A DNA stretch of 64,000 bases. Source: a virus. The position numbers and the translations under genes were made by a program. The notes beneath the pieces were generated by a model. That model ran no database searches and was not told the origin of the DNA. It saw nothing but the letters and a program-made list of their open reading frames with translations. Location: positions 1-64,000 of IMG/VR virus record IMGVR_UViG_3300009159_008968, one strand, 5' to 3'. Numbering within the stretch: position 1 is the stretch's first letter; each line of letters starts with the position of its first letter. Positions 7,874 to 15,871 of this stretch are shown here, in pieces.

Positions 7874-8347
7874 TTACCAAACAACCCCACCATATCCAAG
7901 GGGAGAAATCAACCTCTGATATCTTGAAATAAATTGTCTTTGAGCTTGATCGCCTGATTTATGATTACTATAACCGGGACTCGATCTTATATTTACCGGC
8001 TTATCTTCAAAATCGTTAAAAAGATTATTGTATTCATCCACGATTTCATTTAAATCTTCTATATCTTCAAAAGAATCAACTGGTTTAGCCCCATCTAAAA
8101 ATTTATTTACAAATGCAGCATCACTTGCTTCATCATTTGTTTCTGATTTGTAACATGAATCTGGTACAATTAATTTCATTTGATCTCCACCTATCAAATT
8201 TAAGCCAATAACAACAATTCCTTTCTCTTTATCTCTTACGGGATTGTTAATTGAACCTACAATGTCTGGAGCAAGATAGAAAAAGGGTTCTTCCCCTTCT
8301 CTTAAGAGTTTACTCACAATACTTTTAATATTAAGCTTATTTTTCAT
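7874..8347 (-). CDS. Putative virion protein with N-terminal tag
   Basis: Started at ATG 8347 (157 residues), because the late-type motif occupies 8365-8376 and the longer reading would need a TTG start inside it. The N-terminus KNKLNIKSIVSKLLREGEE is the recurrent tag. Residues 20-75 look like a small beta domain (FFYLAPDIVGSINNPV, GIVVIGLNLIGGDQMKL); the end is basic and contains SPGYSNHKSGDQAQRQFI. Unknown family. First gene of the 8347-6762 leftward operon. Confidence 0.6.
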   Translation of the reverse strand: MKNKLNIKSIVSKLLREGEEPFFYLAPDIVGSINNPVRDKEKGIVVIGLNLIGGDQMKLIVPDSCYKSETNDEASDAAFVNKFLDGAKPVDSFEDIEDLNEIVDEYNNLFNDFEDKPVNIRSSPGYSNHKSGDQAQRQFISRYQRLISPLGYGGVVW

Positions 8348-8364
8348 GAATTGATTTGCTTCTA

Positions 8365-8376
8365 TTTTATAAATAG
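8365..8376 (-). promoter_or_regulatory. Candidate late promoter (CTATTTATAAAA)
   Basis: Motif 18-29 nt before ATG 8347; it also argues for that start over the upstream TTG. Confidence 0.5.
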
Positions 8377-8389
8377 TCAAAAAAACAAA

Positions 8390-8746
8390 TCAATTGATAG
8401 AATTCCAATTTTTTAGTAAACCTTGATTAATATTATAAGAAATTATTTGATTATCTTGATTTATAGCAAAATTTTTCTTAATTTTTGGTAAAAACATTGA
8501 TGTTGAGTCGCAAGACATAGGTACTGGTTTTACCCAAGATTCTCCGGCTTCAAATCTGTGAACTAATTTACAAGGTTCATAAAATTCAATTAAAATTTTA
8601 ATTTTTTGTTTCTGATCGTATTTTGTTAAAACATTCTTCTTATAGTTAAAATTATAAAAGTTTATTATTTTACCACCAGCTGTTTTTTCTACATACTTGT
8701 ATAAAAAACCTTTTTTATCGTACTTAAAAACGTAATTAATTTTCAT
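8390..8746 (-). CDS. Small beta-rich protein, unknown function
   Basis: A 118-residue protein with alternating strands (KINYVFKYDKKGFLYKYVEK; IKILIEFYEPCKLVHRFEAG). No family recognised. It ends 42 nt before the next leftward gene and lies divergent from the sulfotransferase gene at 8846. Confidence 0.5.
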   Translation of the reverse strand: MKINYVFKYDKKGFLYKYVEKTAGGKIINFYNFNYKKNVLTKYDQKQKIKILIEFYEPCKLVHRFEAGESWVKPVPMSCDSTSMFLPKIKKNFAINQDNQIISYNINQGLLKNWNSIN

Positions 8747-8845
8747 TCAATTTTAATTTATACAAATTAAATTAAAACTTATAACAAAATAAACCTTTAT
8801 TATTTAGTATTATTGATTAAATGATATTTTTATAAAAAAATAATT

Positions 8846-9781
8846 ATGAGAGCTATACATTCAGTTGCAGGACTACCAAGAGCAGGAAGTACACTTCTTT
8901 GTCAAATTTTAAATTCAAATCCTAAATTTCATGTAACACCAACTAGTGGTGTTTTAGATATGTTAAAAACTATGAGATCTAATTTTAGTTCTAATATGAC
9001 TTTTAGAGCTCAAAATAGATTAGAAATTTATGAAAATTTTCGTCAAGGATTGAAAGGTTTTTTAGAAGGATATTTTTATGATAGTGAAGTGGTTTTTGAT
9101 AAAAATAGAGCTTGGACAACTAATATGACACTTATAGATAATATTTTAGAAAATAAAAATTCTAAAGTAATATGGTTGTATAGAGACCCTGTTGAAATTG
9201 TTTCTAGTATAGAAGCACAATATCAAAAAACATATCTATTAGAAAATATGGATGAAACTGCTTCTCCGGGAGCATTTATGACTCTAGAGAGAAGAATTAG
9301 TACTTATACTGCACCTGAAGGTTTAATAGGTTTTCCAGTAGAAGGTTTAAAAGATGCCTTAGAAATGGGTTTTGGTGATAGAATTTTATTTATAAAGTAT
9401 TATGATTTAACAAATAACCCAAAAGAAACATTAGCAAGAATTCATGAGTTTGTTGGTGAAGATTATTATGAATATGATTTTAAAAACATAAAACAATCAA
9501 CTTGGGAATTTGATGGGGTGTATAATTATAAATTTCCTCACACCATAAAAGAAGGGGAAATAAAATATAAAAGAGCTGATTTGGAATTAGAACCAAAGTA
9601 TATTGCTGCTATAAACGAAAGATATGCTGCATTAAATAAATTAATTTTTGAAGGTGATCCTTCTGCATTACTTGGAGTTCAGATAGAACAACCTTCACAA
9701 GATAACCAATTCAATCAGCAAAATCAGGATGGTGCAACTGGACTTTTTGAAAAAATGATAATGGATAATGAAAATATTTAA
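8846..9781 (+). CDS. Sulfotransferase family protein
   Basis: A 311-residue protein. The N-terminal loop GLPRAGSTLLC (9-19) is the 5'-phosphosulfate-binding motif of PAPS-dependent sulfotransferases, and VIWLYRDPVEIVSSI (about 111-125) is the matching 3'-phosphate-binding region (RDPxxxxxS). The fold is completed by LFIKYYDLTNNPKETLARIH. The C-terminal 40 residues are a glutamine/asparagine-rich tail. The family moves sulfate from PAPS to sugars, lipids or tyrosines; the acceptor here is unknown, with surface glycans or virion proteins as possibilities. It is a lone rightward gene closed by a shared terminator. Sulfotransferases occur in some marine phages but remain unusual. Confidence 0.8.
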   Translation: MRAIHSVAGLPRAGSTLLCQILNSNPKFHVTPTSGVLDMLKTMRSNFSSNMTFRAQNRLEIYENFRQGLKGFLEGYFYDSEVVFDKNRAWTTNMTLIDNILENKNSKVIWLYRDPVEIVSSIEAQYQKTYLLENMDETASPGAFMTLERRISTYTAPEGLIGFPVEGLKDALEMGFGDRILFIKYYDLTNNPKETLARIHEFVGEDYYEYDFKNIKQSTWEFDGVYNYKFPHTIKEGEIKYKRADLELEPKYIAAINERYAALNKLIFEGDPSALLGVQIEQPSQDNQFNQQNQDGATGLFEKMIMDNENI

Positions 9782-9808
9782 GTTTTAATTATAATTATAT
9801 TAAATAAA

Positions 9809-9830
9809 GAAGGGGCTAAAAAGCCCCTTT
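9809..9830. terminator. Bidirectional intrinsic terminator between convergent genes
   Basis: Seven-pair stem AAGGGGC/GCCCCTT at 9810-9829 with T-rich flanks on both strands. It separates the sulfotransferase gene from the convergent PcfJ-like gene. Confidence 0.85.
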
Positions 9831-9831
9831 T

Positions 9832-11700
9832 CTATTTTTCATTATTTACTCCTAATTTTATACTTGGTAGTTCTTTGTAAGCTATATCATTATCTTCTAA
9901 AAACTTTATAACATCTTTCTTAAGTCTATCTGAACCATAAATATTACAAGGACCTTTAATGCCGACAAACTCCAATCCATACTTACCCAATTCTAACACC
10001 ATCATATACTCATAAAATTCTTCTGATTTTCTTTGATAGTTATTATCGTATACATTAAAAGCTACATATTCACCTAGAGAAACTCTTCTCACATAAGAAG
10101 CAGCACAATTTTTCATTTCTGTTGCTTTAGATACAAGTTTTTCAGGAGTATCTATAACTTTTATTTTGATTGGACCTTTATTGTAATCTTCTAAATATTT
10201 AAATTTATTAGAGAAATCTATATATTTTTGATTTACTTCTTGATCACTCAGGTAGCTTCTATGTTTAACTAAGTCATCATGAAAAACTAAAAGTTTTGAG
10301 TGTTTTTTTATTTTGTAAAAGGTTTTATTAAAATCCCAGTTTAATTCTATCAACATCCTTTGACAGTCGTCATAAATATTAAAATCATATTTTGAGATGT
10401 CTTCAATATTTAATGTTTCCTCTTTAATGGCATCAATAGTTTTACAAAAATCACTTACCAAGTTTGAAAATTGTATAATTCTATCATAATTTACATCTTC
10501 CCTGAATTCAATTATTTTATATAATTCAAAAAGAAAATCTTTCTCATAAATCATACATAATCTTATTAGCTCTTCATAAGAAATGAATCTTAGATATTTA
10601 ATAAGATTTTCATAATCACTAAAATCTTGTATTTTATTGAATATAAAAGGGGAAATAACTCTATCTGCAATTTCATCTCTAACAAAAACTTTATTAGCTA
10701 CTTTAGAAACATTTCCGGAATCATTTTCAAGTCTTTTAATATTAAATTTTATGTAAAATTCTTTTCCTTGTTCATTTACATATTTATAACCAAGTTTATT
10801 TACATCATCTTGATCTAAATTTTTTTGAAGTTCTTTATTTTTAAGATTAATTAAAAAATTAAATATTTTTAACGGAGATGTTGCTCCACTTTTATTCATA
10901 AATTCTATTGTTGGTAATGGACAATTATCCATTAAATCAAATAAAAATTTAGGACCTTTATGTGTTGCTAAAGTTGATAGATTAGGATAGGTAATTACAC
11001 CAAAAAAGCTACAAATTATTTTTTTTATTACATCAATCCCAGAAGTATTTTTAATACTATCTAATAAGTCATTTACTATATTGATATTATCGGCATCAGA
11101 AACATATCTTCCAAGTTTACCAATGAATTCATGAACATAAATAAAATCTTCTGTTATTTCAACTTCTTCTATTCTGCTGAAAAATAATTTTACGGTATCA
11201 ACTATTTCATTCAAATCAACTGGCTCAAAATCTGTATTTGAAAAATCTTTAAAATAAATTTTTTGTTCTTTATTTTTTTTGGATACACTTAAAGCAGAAT
11301 ATTCAGATTCAATTTTTATTTTACCTTTAATTGATTCTGTTGCTTTAAACCTATATTTATAAAGAGCAACATATTTGCTATTCTCTACTAACTGAAATTT
11401 TTCTAAAAATTTTTGTTCTATGTTAAAAATCTTAGAATAATTTTCTACCTTAGAATAGTCTCTATTACATTTTGAACATACTGCTTTAGTTCTTCTTGTT
11501 AACTTGTTAGTGTCTATGAAATCCATTTTCAAATACTCTTCATATGAAACCTCAATTTCAAATTCAGTATCTGGTGCTTTTTCAATTAAATTACCACAAG
11601 CACAATAATATTTGTCCGATCCTACAATATCGGTACATAAACTAGAAAATATATAATTATCTTTTATATTCTCAATTAAAGATTGAACAGTTTTATTCAT
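9832..11700 (-). CDS. Large PcfJ-like protein with N-terminal zinc ribbon
   Basis: A 622-residue protein. The N-terminus carries cysteine pairs (YYCACGNLI and AVCSKCNRDY) forming a likely zinc ribbon. The middle is a long helical region. Near the C-terminus KATEMKNCAASYVRRVSLGE, then MMVLELGKYGLEFVGIKGP, follows the layout of the PcfJ-like core (MxxCVxxY, then substrate-like strands), as in the smaller protein at 2015-2689. PcfJ-like functions are not established. It is a lone leftward gene between two terminators. Confidence 0.6.
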   Translation of the reverse strand: MNKTVQSLIENIKDNYIFSSLCTDIVGSDKYYCACGNLIEKAPDTEFEIEVSYEEYLKMDFIDTNKLTRRTKAVCSKCNRDYSKVENYSKIFNIEQKFLEKFQLVENSKYVALYKYRFKATESIKGKIKIESEYSALSVSKKNKEQKIYFKDFSNTDFEPVDLNEIVDTVKLFFSRIEEVEITEDFIYVHEFIGKLGRYVSDADNINIVNDLLDSIKNTSGIDVIKKIICSFFGVITYPNLSTLATHKGPKFLFDLMDNCPLPTIEFMNKSGATSPLKIFNFLINLKNKELQKNLDQDDVNKLGYKYVNEQGKEFYIKFNIKRLENDSGNVSKVANKVFVRDEIADRVISPFIFNKIQDFSDYENLIKYLRFISYEELIRLCMIYEKDFLFELYKIIEFREDVNYDRIIQFSNLVSDFCKTIDAIKEETLNIEDISKYDFNIYDDCQRMLIELNWDFNKTFYKIKKHSKLLVFHDDLVKHRSYLSDQEVNQKYIDFSNKFKYLEDYNKGPIKIKVIDTPEKLVSKATEMKNCAASYVRRVSLGEYVAFNVYDNNYQRKSEEFYEYMMVLELGKYGLEFVGIKGPCNIYGSDRLKKDVIKFLEDNDIAYKELPSIKLGVNNEK

Positions 11701-11721
11701 AAAGCTAAAATAATAATAAAA

Positions 11722-11752
11722 ATAAAAAATCCGTATATTTCTATACGGATTT
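11722..11752 (-). terminator. Intrinsic terminator of the gene at 11775-12497
   Basis: Ten-pair stem AATCCGTATA/TATACGGATT (11728-11751), followed on the minus strand by a T-rich tract. Confidence 0.8.
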
Positions 11753-11774
11753 TAATTAATTTATTTTAAAATTA

Positions 11775-12497
11775 TTAACCTTTTAATTCTTTTGTTAGTT
11801 TATTTAATTCTTTTTTAAGAATTATTTTCTTAGCTAATTTCTGAGATTCTGATATAATAAGATTTTTTAACTCTTCTTTAGTATAGTTTTCCTTTAATTC
11901 AATACCATGAGCAATTCTCTGATCTGTATCACTCTTAGGAGCTTTTTGTGAAAAATCAGCTTTGTGTTGACCTGCGGTAACAGTAGTTGATTTATCTTCA
12001 GAACCAGCTTTAACAAAAGCCTTAGAACCACCTTTATAATTTTCTTTGTCCATAGTGTTCATTTTATCTTTACCTTTTTCAAGATAAGGTTTAGAAACAT
12101 CTTTTTTAGGACCGTCAGTTTTGGAATCAAAATTAGCTTTAGCTTGACCTGTAGTTACATCATTGCCACCTTTTTTAACACCAGCTTTAACAAAAACTGC
12201 AGTTCTTACATCGTCATCACTAGGTTTTCCAGTTTCTGACATTTTAACTTCTGTAGGAAGAGTATCTCCTTCATAAGGAGCAACTTCAATTCCCGGACCT
12301 TTTTTATATTGGCTTTTTTCTTTAGTTTTCATAACTAAAGCTTGATCCTTATCACTAGGTTTTGCTTCATGACCCATTTTCATTTCATGTGCTTGACCTA
12401 CTTTTTCATATTGTTCAGAAAATTGTTGTTTTAGCTTTAACGCTTCAGTTTGAATGAATTTAACTAATTCTTCTTTAGAAATTTTTTGATTTTTCAT
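11775..12497 (-). CDS. Lysine-rich, double-tagged low-complexity protein
   Basis: A 240-residue, highly charged protein with no recognised domain. The N-terminus (KISKEELVKFIQTEALKLKQ) and a C-terminal segment (YTKEELKNLIISESQKLAKK) are both tag-like amphipathic helices containing KEEL. Between them lie two imperfect copies of a module reading VKAGVKKGGNDVTTGQAKAN and VKAGSEDKSTTVTAGQHKAD, plus other extended lysine-rich segments. Such proteins resemble packaged internal-head proteins of T4-like phages. A late-type motif (CATATTTATTTTT) lies 14-25 nt upstream. The role is inferred only. Confidence 0.55.
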   Translation of the reverse strand: MKNQKISKEELVKFIQTEALKLKQQFSEQYEKVGQAHEMKMGHEAKPSDKDQALVMKTKEKSQYKKGPGIEVAPYEGDTLPTEVKMSETGKPSDDDVRTAVFVKAGVKKGGNDVTTGQAKANFDSKTDGPKKDVSKPYLEKGKDKMNTMDKENYKGGSKAFVKAGSEDKSTTVTAGQHKADFSQKAPKSDTDQRIAHGIELKENYTKEELKNLIISESQKLAKKIILKKELNKLTKELKG

Positions 12498-12542
12498 TTT
12501 TAAGATATTTAAAAATAAATATGTAAAAATTTAAAAATATCG

Positions 12543-13082
12543 TTATCTACAATTGGTCCAATCAAAATTTTTTGTAAAAATTACTTTTATTTTTGGATTT
12601 ATATTCATTTTGGACTCTTGGATTTCCTCTAAATAGCTTTCTGGGGATTTTTTTAAAGGAAAAATTAGCTTTTCCATTTTATGTCCACCCATTATATGTG
12701 CATTAACTATTTTATTGCCCCATCTACATGCTAAAATAAGATTTAATTGAGAAAAAGAAGAATTGGCTAATTTAACCCAATCATTTTTTACAGCAATATC
12801 AAAATGCTTTATGGTATGACACGCATCACACAAGATTATAGTGTTTAACTGATCATAATCTTTTACGAGATCAATATTTGAATCGTATGGTAAAACATGA
12901 ACATTTAATTTAGGATTCAAATTTATTCTACTAAAACCGACTTCTGGTTCCGGATAATTACAGCAAGCACATTTATTTGGTTGAGAATTAATTGTTTTTT
13001 TTCTTAATTCACTCCATTTATCTTTTCCTATAATCTCAACTATCTTCTTTTCAGAAGGAGATATTTCTATGTTTAAATTCAT
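12543..13082 (-). CDS. HNH-like zinc protein of phage type
   Basis: A 179-residue protein. Residues about 30-45 hold CACC within NSQPNKCACCNYPEPE, and about 85-98 hold ILCDACHTIKHFDIA: together a CxxC...CxxCH zinc finger with the preceding NVHVLPYD strand. This arrangement matches HNH-type phage proteins reading HxHExxxYD...LCxxCHxxxH, but the histidine of the first strand is VHVLPYD rather than HAHEEWEYD, so catalysis is uncertain. Leftward, between two genes of unknown function. It may be a homing-type nuclease or a DNA-binding derivative. Confidence 0.6.
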   Translation of the reverse strand: MNLNIEISPSEKKIVEIIGKDKWSELRKKTINSQPNKCACCNYPEPEVGFSRINLNPKLNVHVLPYDSNIDLVKDYDQLNTIILCDACHTIKHFDIAVKNDWVKLANSSFSQLNLILACRWGNKIVNAHIMGGHKMEKLIFPLKKSPESYLEEIQESKMNINPKIKVIFTKNFDWTNCR

Positions 13083-13126
13083 AAGTTTTTAGAGCTGAAA
13101 ACAAAAATAATAAAAAAAATTATAAT

Positions 13127-13681
13127 TTACTTATTCTTGAAACAAAAAATTAGATTATTATTATGTTCCATAAAAAACCAATCTTCTTTTAAAGGGGCTT
13201 TTCTAAAATGTGTATATTTGTAATAAGAAGCTTTTGGAATCCAAGATTCAACATATTTTTGAGCAATATTAAAATTTTTAATATTTTCTTGAAAATCCTT
13301 TTTAGTTATTTTTTTTACAATTTTTTGCTTTTTTAGGCTATAAAAAAAGTCTTTTGGATTCTTTTCATATTTAGGCATTTCAAGAAATTGACCATCTTTG
13401 TCTAGTTCAGAATTATCAAAAAAGAAATCTTTTAAATAATCTCCATGTCTAACCATAATGTCTAACATTATTGGGAAAATTTGTGTTTGATCGATTTTGT
13501 GAGTTTTCCACAAATCATTAAGACATTCTATTTCTTTCTTTAGATCATTATTGTTTTCAATCCCATTTTGAAATTTTTGATCAAATCTTATACTTAATTC
13601 ATGAACATGAACCCTAAACAGTTCCTGACCATTCAATTGATTTGATATAACCAGTATAACCAACTTGGGATCTATCTCCAT
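13127..13681 (-). CDS. Unknown helical protein
   Basis: A 184-residue protein, mostly helical, with no recognised motif. Its C-terminal patch KASYYKYTHFRKAPLKEDWF is aromatic and basic. A late-type motif lies about 15-30 nt upstream, divergent from a similar motif for the rightward gene at 13768. Confidence 0.5.
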   Translation of the reverse strand: MEIDPKLVILVISNQLNGQELFRVHVHELSIRFDQKFQNGIENNNDLKKEIECLNDLWKTHKIDQTQIFPIMLDIMVRHGDYLKDFFFDNSELDKDGQFLEMPKYEKNPKDFFYSLKKQKIVKKITKKDFQENIKNFNIAQKYVESWIPKASYYKYTHFRKAPLKEDWFFMEHNNNLIFCFKNK

Positions 13682-13694
13682 TTAATAAATTTAG

Positions 13695-13710
13695 AATTTA
13701 TAATAAATAT
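13695..13710 (-). promoter_or_regulatory. Candidate late promoter (ATATTTATTATAAATT)
   Basis: Motif 14-29 nt before ATG 13681, divergent with the copy at 13741. Confidence 0.4.
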
Positions 13711-13740
13711 TAGCAAGATTTTGTAAAATAAAATTTTTAA

Positions 13741-13754
13741 TATATTTATTACTA
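13741..13754 (+). promoter_or_regulatory. Candidate late promoter (TATATTTATTACTA)
   Basis: Identical over 14 nt to the motif at 60750-60763 before the giant repeat gene; 14-27 nt before ATG 13768. Confidence 0.5.
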
Positions 13755-13767
13755 AATAATTTGAATC

Positions 13768-14268
13768 ATGAAAATTTCACAAACAGAATTAAAACAAATA
13801 ATAAAAGAAGAAGTTGAAAGATATAAAAAGATAAAACTTCTTGAAAATAAGAAAAAAGCCATTCTTCGTCAACTAAACGAAATGAAAGTTTGTCAAGAGT
13901 GCGGAACTAAATATGAAGAATCTATGGAAGAATCTATGGAAGAAGGTTCTGACAAAATGGTTGACGAAATTCTTAGTAGTCTTTTTGGGAAAAAAGATCC
14001 AGCTGCTAAAAAAGCTGAAATGAAAGCTTTTATTTTAAAACACCCTACTTATAGAGAAGTTCCGGGCGATATTGCTGATAAATTTAAAAAAGATGAAGCG
14101 CACATTTTAGATCAATTAGTTGATTTTTTCACTAAAGAGGGAATTTTGGCCGATAACAAATTATCTGGAATTAAATCATTTGTTTTTGATCCTAAATCTG
14201 ATTCTTTTGTAAACAAAACAAAAACTAGTATGCCTTATGGTCCTTCTTCTGGCAAAGGAGAAATATAA
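13768..14268 (+). CDS. Tagged small protein, putative internal/virion protein
   Basis: A 166-residue protein beginning with a clear tag helix (QTELKQIIKEEVERYKKIK), then CQECGTKYEES, a short duplicated ESMEESMEE stretch, and a helical C-terminal half (ILKHPTYREVPGDIADKFKK, which could be a small winged-helix-like fold). No family is assigned. It is preceded by a late-type motif and followed by a strong terminator. Confidence 0.55.
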   Translation: MKISQTELKQIIKEEVERYKKIKLLENKKKAILRQLNEMKVCQECGTKYEESMEESMEEGSDKMVDEILSSLFGKKDPAAKKAEMKAFILKHPTYREVPGDIADKFKKDEAHILDQLVDFFTKEGILADNKLSGIKSFVFDPKSDSFVNKTKTSMPYGPSSGKGEI

Positions 14269-14288
14269 TAAAATAAATCAATAAAAGT

Positions 14289-14317
14289 AAAGGGGGAAAT
14301 ATTTCCCCCTTTTTTTA
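14289..14317. terminator. Bidirectional intrinsic terminator
   Basis: Eleven-pair stem AAAGGGGGAAA/TTTCCCCCTTT (14289-14312), followed on the plus strand by a T run. It separates the genes at 13768-14268 (+) and 14315-14629 (-). Confidence 0.85.
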
Positions 14318-14629
14318 TCCAGCAATTTTTTTGAAAACATCTTCACCGGTTTGCTCTTGAATTAAAAGCATTCTTAGAAAACTTTGAATTGCATTGTGAA
14401 CTTCAATCATTCCAACTAATTTATTATACCTTCTTACAGATAAGAAACCAACCACAAAAAAAGCAATCGCAACAATAAAGTTCGCTATTACTAAACTATA
14501 AATAAACATTATTACACATATGACAGCAAAATAAAAAATATTATTAGCTTCTTTTAGGTATTTTAAGGCCATTTCCTCTTGTTCAGCAATATCCCTTTTT
14601 AACTCCTCAATATTAATTTTTAATTCCAT
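14315..14629 (-). CDS. Small membrane protein with two spans
   Basis: A 104-residue protein: an N-terminal acidic helix (1-28), two hydrophobic segments (about 31-50 and 52-66) with almost no loop, then an amphipathic C-terminal helix. It lies close to the lysis block and could be a holin, antiholin or membrane accessory protein. No family recognised. Confidence 0.5.
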   Translation of the reverse strand: MELKINIEELKRDIAEQEEMALKYLKEANNIFYFAVICVIMFIYSLVIANFIVAIAFFVVGFLSVRRYNKLVGMIEVHNAIQSFLRMLLIQEQTGEDVFKKIAG

Positions 14630-14683
14630 AGTTTGTTGTTTTTTATAATTTAAACGAAAAAAATCAAATTTTGTTACACAAGT

Positions 14684-14720
14684 GAAAAAACCCCCTAAAA
14701 ATCAATATTTTAGAGGGTTT
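14684..14720 (-). terminator. Intrinsic terminator of the holin-like gene
   Basis: Thirteen-position stem (14688-14700 with 14708-14720). One position pairs as G.U on the minus strand but would be C.A on the plus strand, and a T run follows on the minus strand. It therefore terminates the leftward gene ending at 14740. Confidence 0.85.
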
Positions 14721-14739
14721 TTTATTTTTAAATTTAAAA

Positions 14740-15084
14740 TTACTTAGCGGTGTTCAAAGTATATTCTTTGATAAATACCTGTAAAAAGACGTTAATTGCT
14801 AAAATAATAGTATTAACTGTCATTGCATCAATTAAGCCTGCAGATCCTACTGCTGTTAATAATTGTAATACAATACCTGTAACATTAGTAATCCACATGA
14901 TTTTGGACCATCCATTAGGCAAAGTACCAGAAGGGAAAAACGTTGAAAGTGCCAAAGTTGCCCCCATTGATAAGATACCTAACCATGCTTGAGCTGTGGC
15001 ACCAAACATACCAGAATAAGCACCGATCATTAATACTAATACAGTTAAGATTTGTACTGCTAGAGATTTTTTTTGTGTAATCAT
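14740..15084 (-). CDS. Holin-like membrane protein
   Basis: A 114-residue protein with three or four hydrophobic segments (about 9-27, 31-50, 61-80 and 86-106), a short basic N-terminus and a short polar tail. Size, topology and its place just before the endolysin genes fit a holin, which would form inner-membrane lesions for lysis. It is read opposite to the endolysins. A late-type motif lies 26-36 nt before the ATG. No specific holin family is recognised. Confidence 0.55.
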   Translation of the reverse strand: MITQKKSLAVQILTVLVLMIGAYSGMFGATAQAWLGILSMGATLALSTFFPSGTLPNGWSKIMWITNVTGIVLQLLTAVGSAGLIDAMTVNTIILAINVFLQVFIKEYTLNTAK

Positions 15085-15109
15085 TTTTTTAAGATTTTAA
15101 AGGTTTGAA

Positions 15110-15120
15110 TTTATAAATAG
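15110..15120 (-). promoter_or_regulatory. Candidate late promoter (CTATTTATAAA)
   Basis: Motif 26-36 nt before ATG 15084. Confidence 0.45.
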
Positions 15121-15202
15121 TGCTAAATAAATTTACCTAACCTCTTAAAAAGTTTCTTCACTTTTAATCTTATTTTTTTTCTATTTATAATAAATAAACA
15201 CA

Positions 15203-15217
15203 CTATTTATTATAAAA
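15203..15217 (+). promoter_or_regulatory. Candidate late promoter (CTATTTATTATAAAA)
   Basis: Motif 11-25 nt before ATG 15228; a second copy (CTATTTATAATAAA) lies at 15181-15194. Confidence 0.5.
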
Positions 15218-15227
15218 ATATTGTAAA

Positions 15228-15833
15228 ATGAAACTTAAACAAAGTTTACACGAATGTAATTGTGGTTGCGAAAAATGTCAAACTCCACAAAAAACTGAGG
15301 GGGCACACTATAAAACGAAACTTAAAAAGATAATTGAGAACTCTTATTTAATACATCAAATCATATCTGACTTTTCTGATTTACCAGCATGGATTCAAGA
15401 TAAAATAACAATTGCTGATCATAACATGGGAGCAATTATTGATTATTTAGAAACAGAAATGGAGATGAATTATTCATGGGAAGAAGTTCAACAAAATCCA
15501 AAATTTATTGAAATGACTGATATGAATATGGATGGAATGTTAGAAGAAGCTGATTATAGAGGAAGAAATGTAAAATTAGGAAGACCTTTTAGAACAGCGG
15601 GTGGCCCTAAGAAATTTTCAGTTTATGTAAAAAATAAATCTGGAAATATTGTAAAAGTAAATTTTGGAGATCCTAATATGAGAATTAAAAATGCAGATCC
15701 AAAAAGAGCGAAATCTTTTAGAGCTAGACATAAATGTGATCAAAAGAAAGATCGTACTACTCCGGGGTACTGGAGTTGTAATGTAGGAAGATATAAAGAT
15801 GCCTTGGGTTTAACATCTTCAAGAAATTGGTAA
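15228..15833 (+). CDS. Conserved phage structural-type protein with C-terminal RARHxC domain
   Basis: A 201-residue protein. The N-terminus has a cysteine cluster (CNCGCEKC) and a helix (KTKLKKIIENSYLIHQII) like the recurrent tag. The C-terminal 80 residues (GRNVKLGRPFRTAGGPKKFS, VNFGDPNMRIKNADPKRAKS, FRARHKCD, GYWSCNVGRY) match a basic domain that I recall as common in marine T4-like phages, often near or fused to head proteins. Its exact job is not established. It is preceded by two late-type motifs and followed by the endolysin gene 38 nt later. Confidence 0.65.
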   Translation: MKLKQSLHECNCGCEKCQTPQKTEGAHYKTKLKKIIENSYLIHQIISDFSDLPAWIQDKITIADHNMGAIIDYLETEMEMNYSWEEVQQNPKFIEMTDMNMDGMLEEADYRGRNVKLGRPFRTAGGPKKFSVYVKNKSGNIVKVNFGDPNMRIKNADPKRAKSFRARHKCDQKKDRTTPGYWSCNVGRYKDALGLTSSRNW

Positions 15834-15871
15834 AAAAAAATACTATTTAAATAAAAAATAAAAAAAACAAT

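Noticed and set aside
7857-7880. Longer start (TTG) for the gene ending at 7293
   Set aside because: It lies inside the end of the upstream gene; ATG 7856 gives the N-terminus that matches the paralogous tag.
8348-8380. Longer start (TTG) for the gene ending at 7874
   Set aside because: It would overlap the late-type motif, and the ATG at 8347 restores the tag-type N-terminus.
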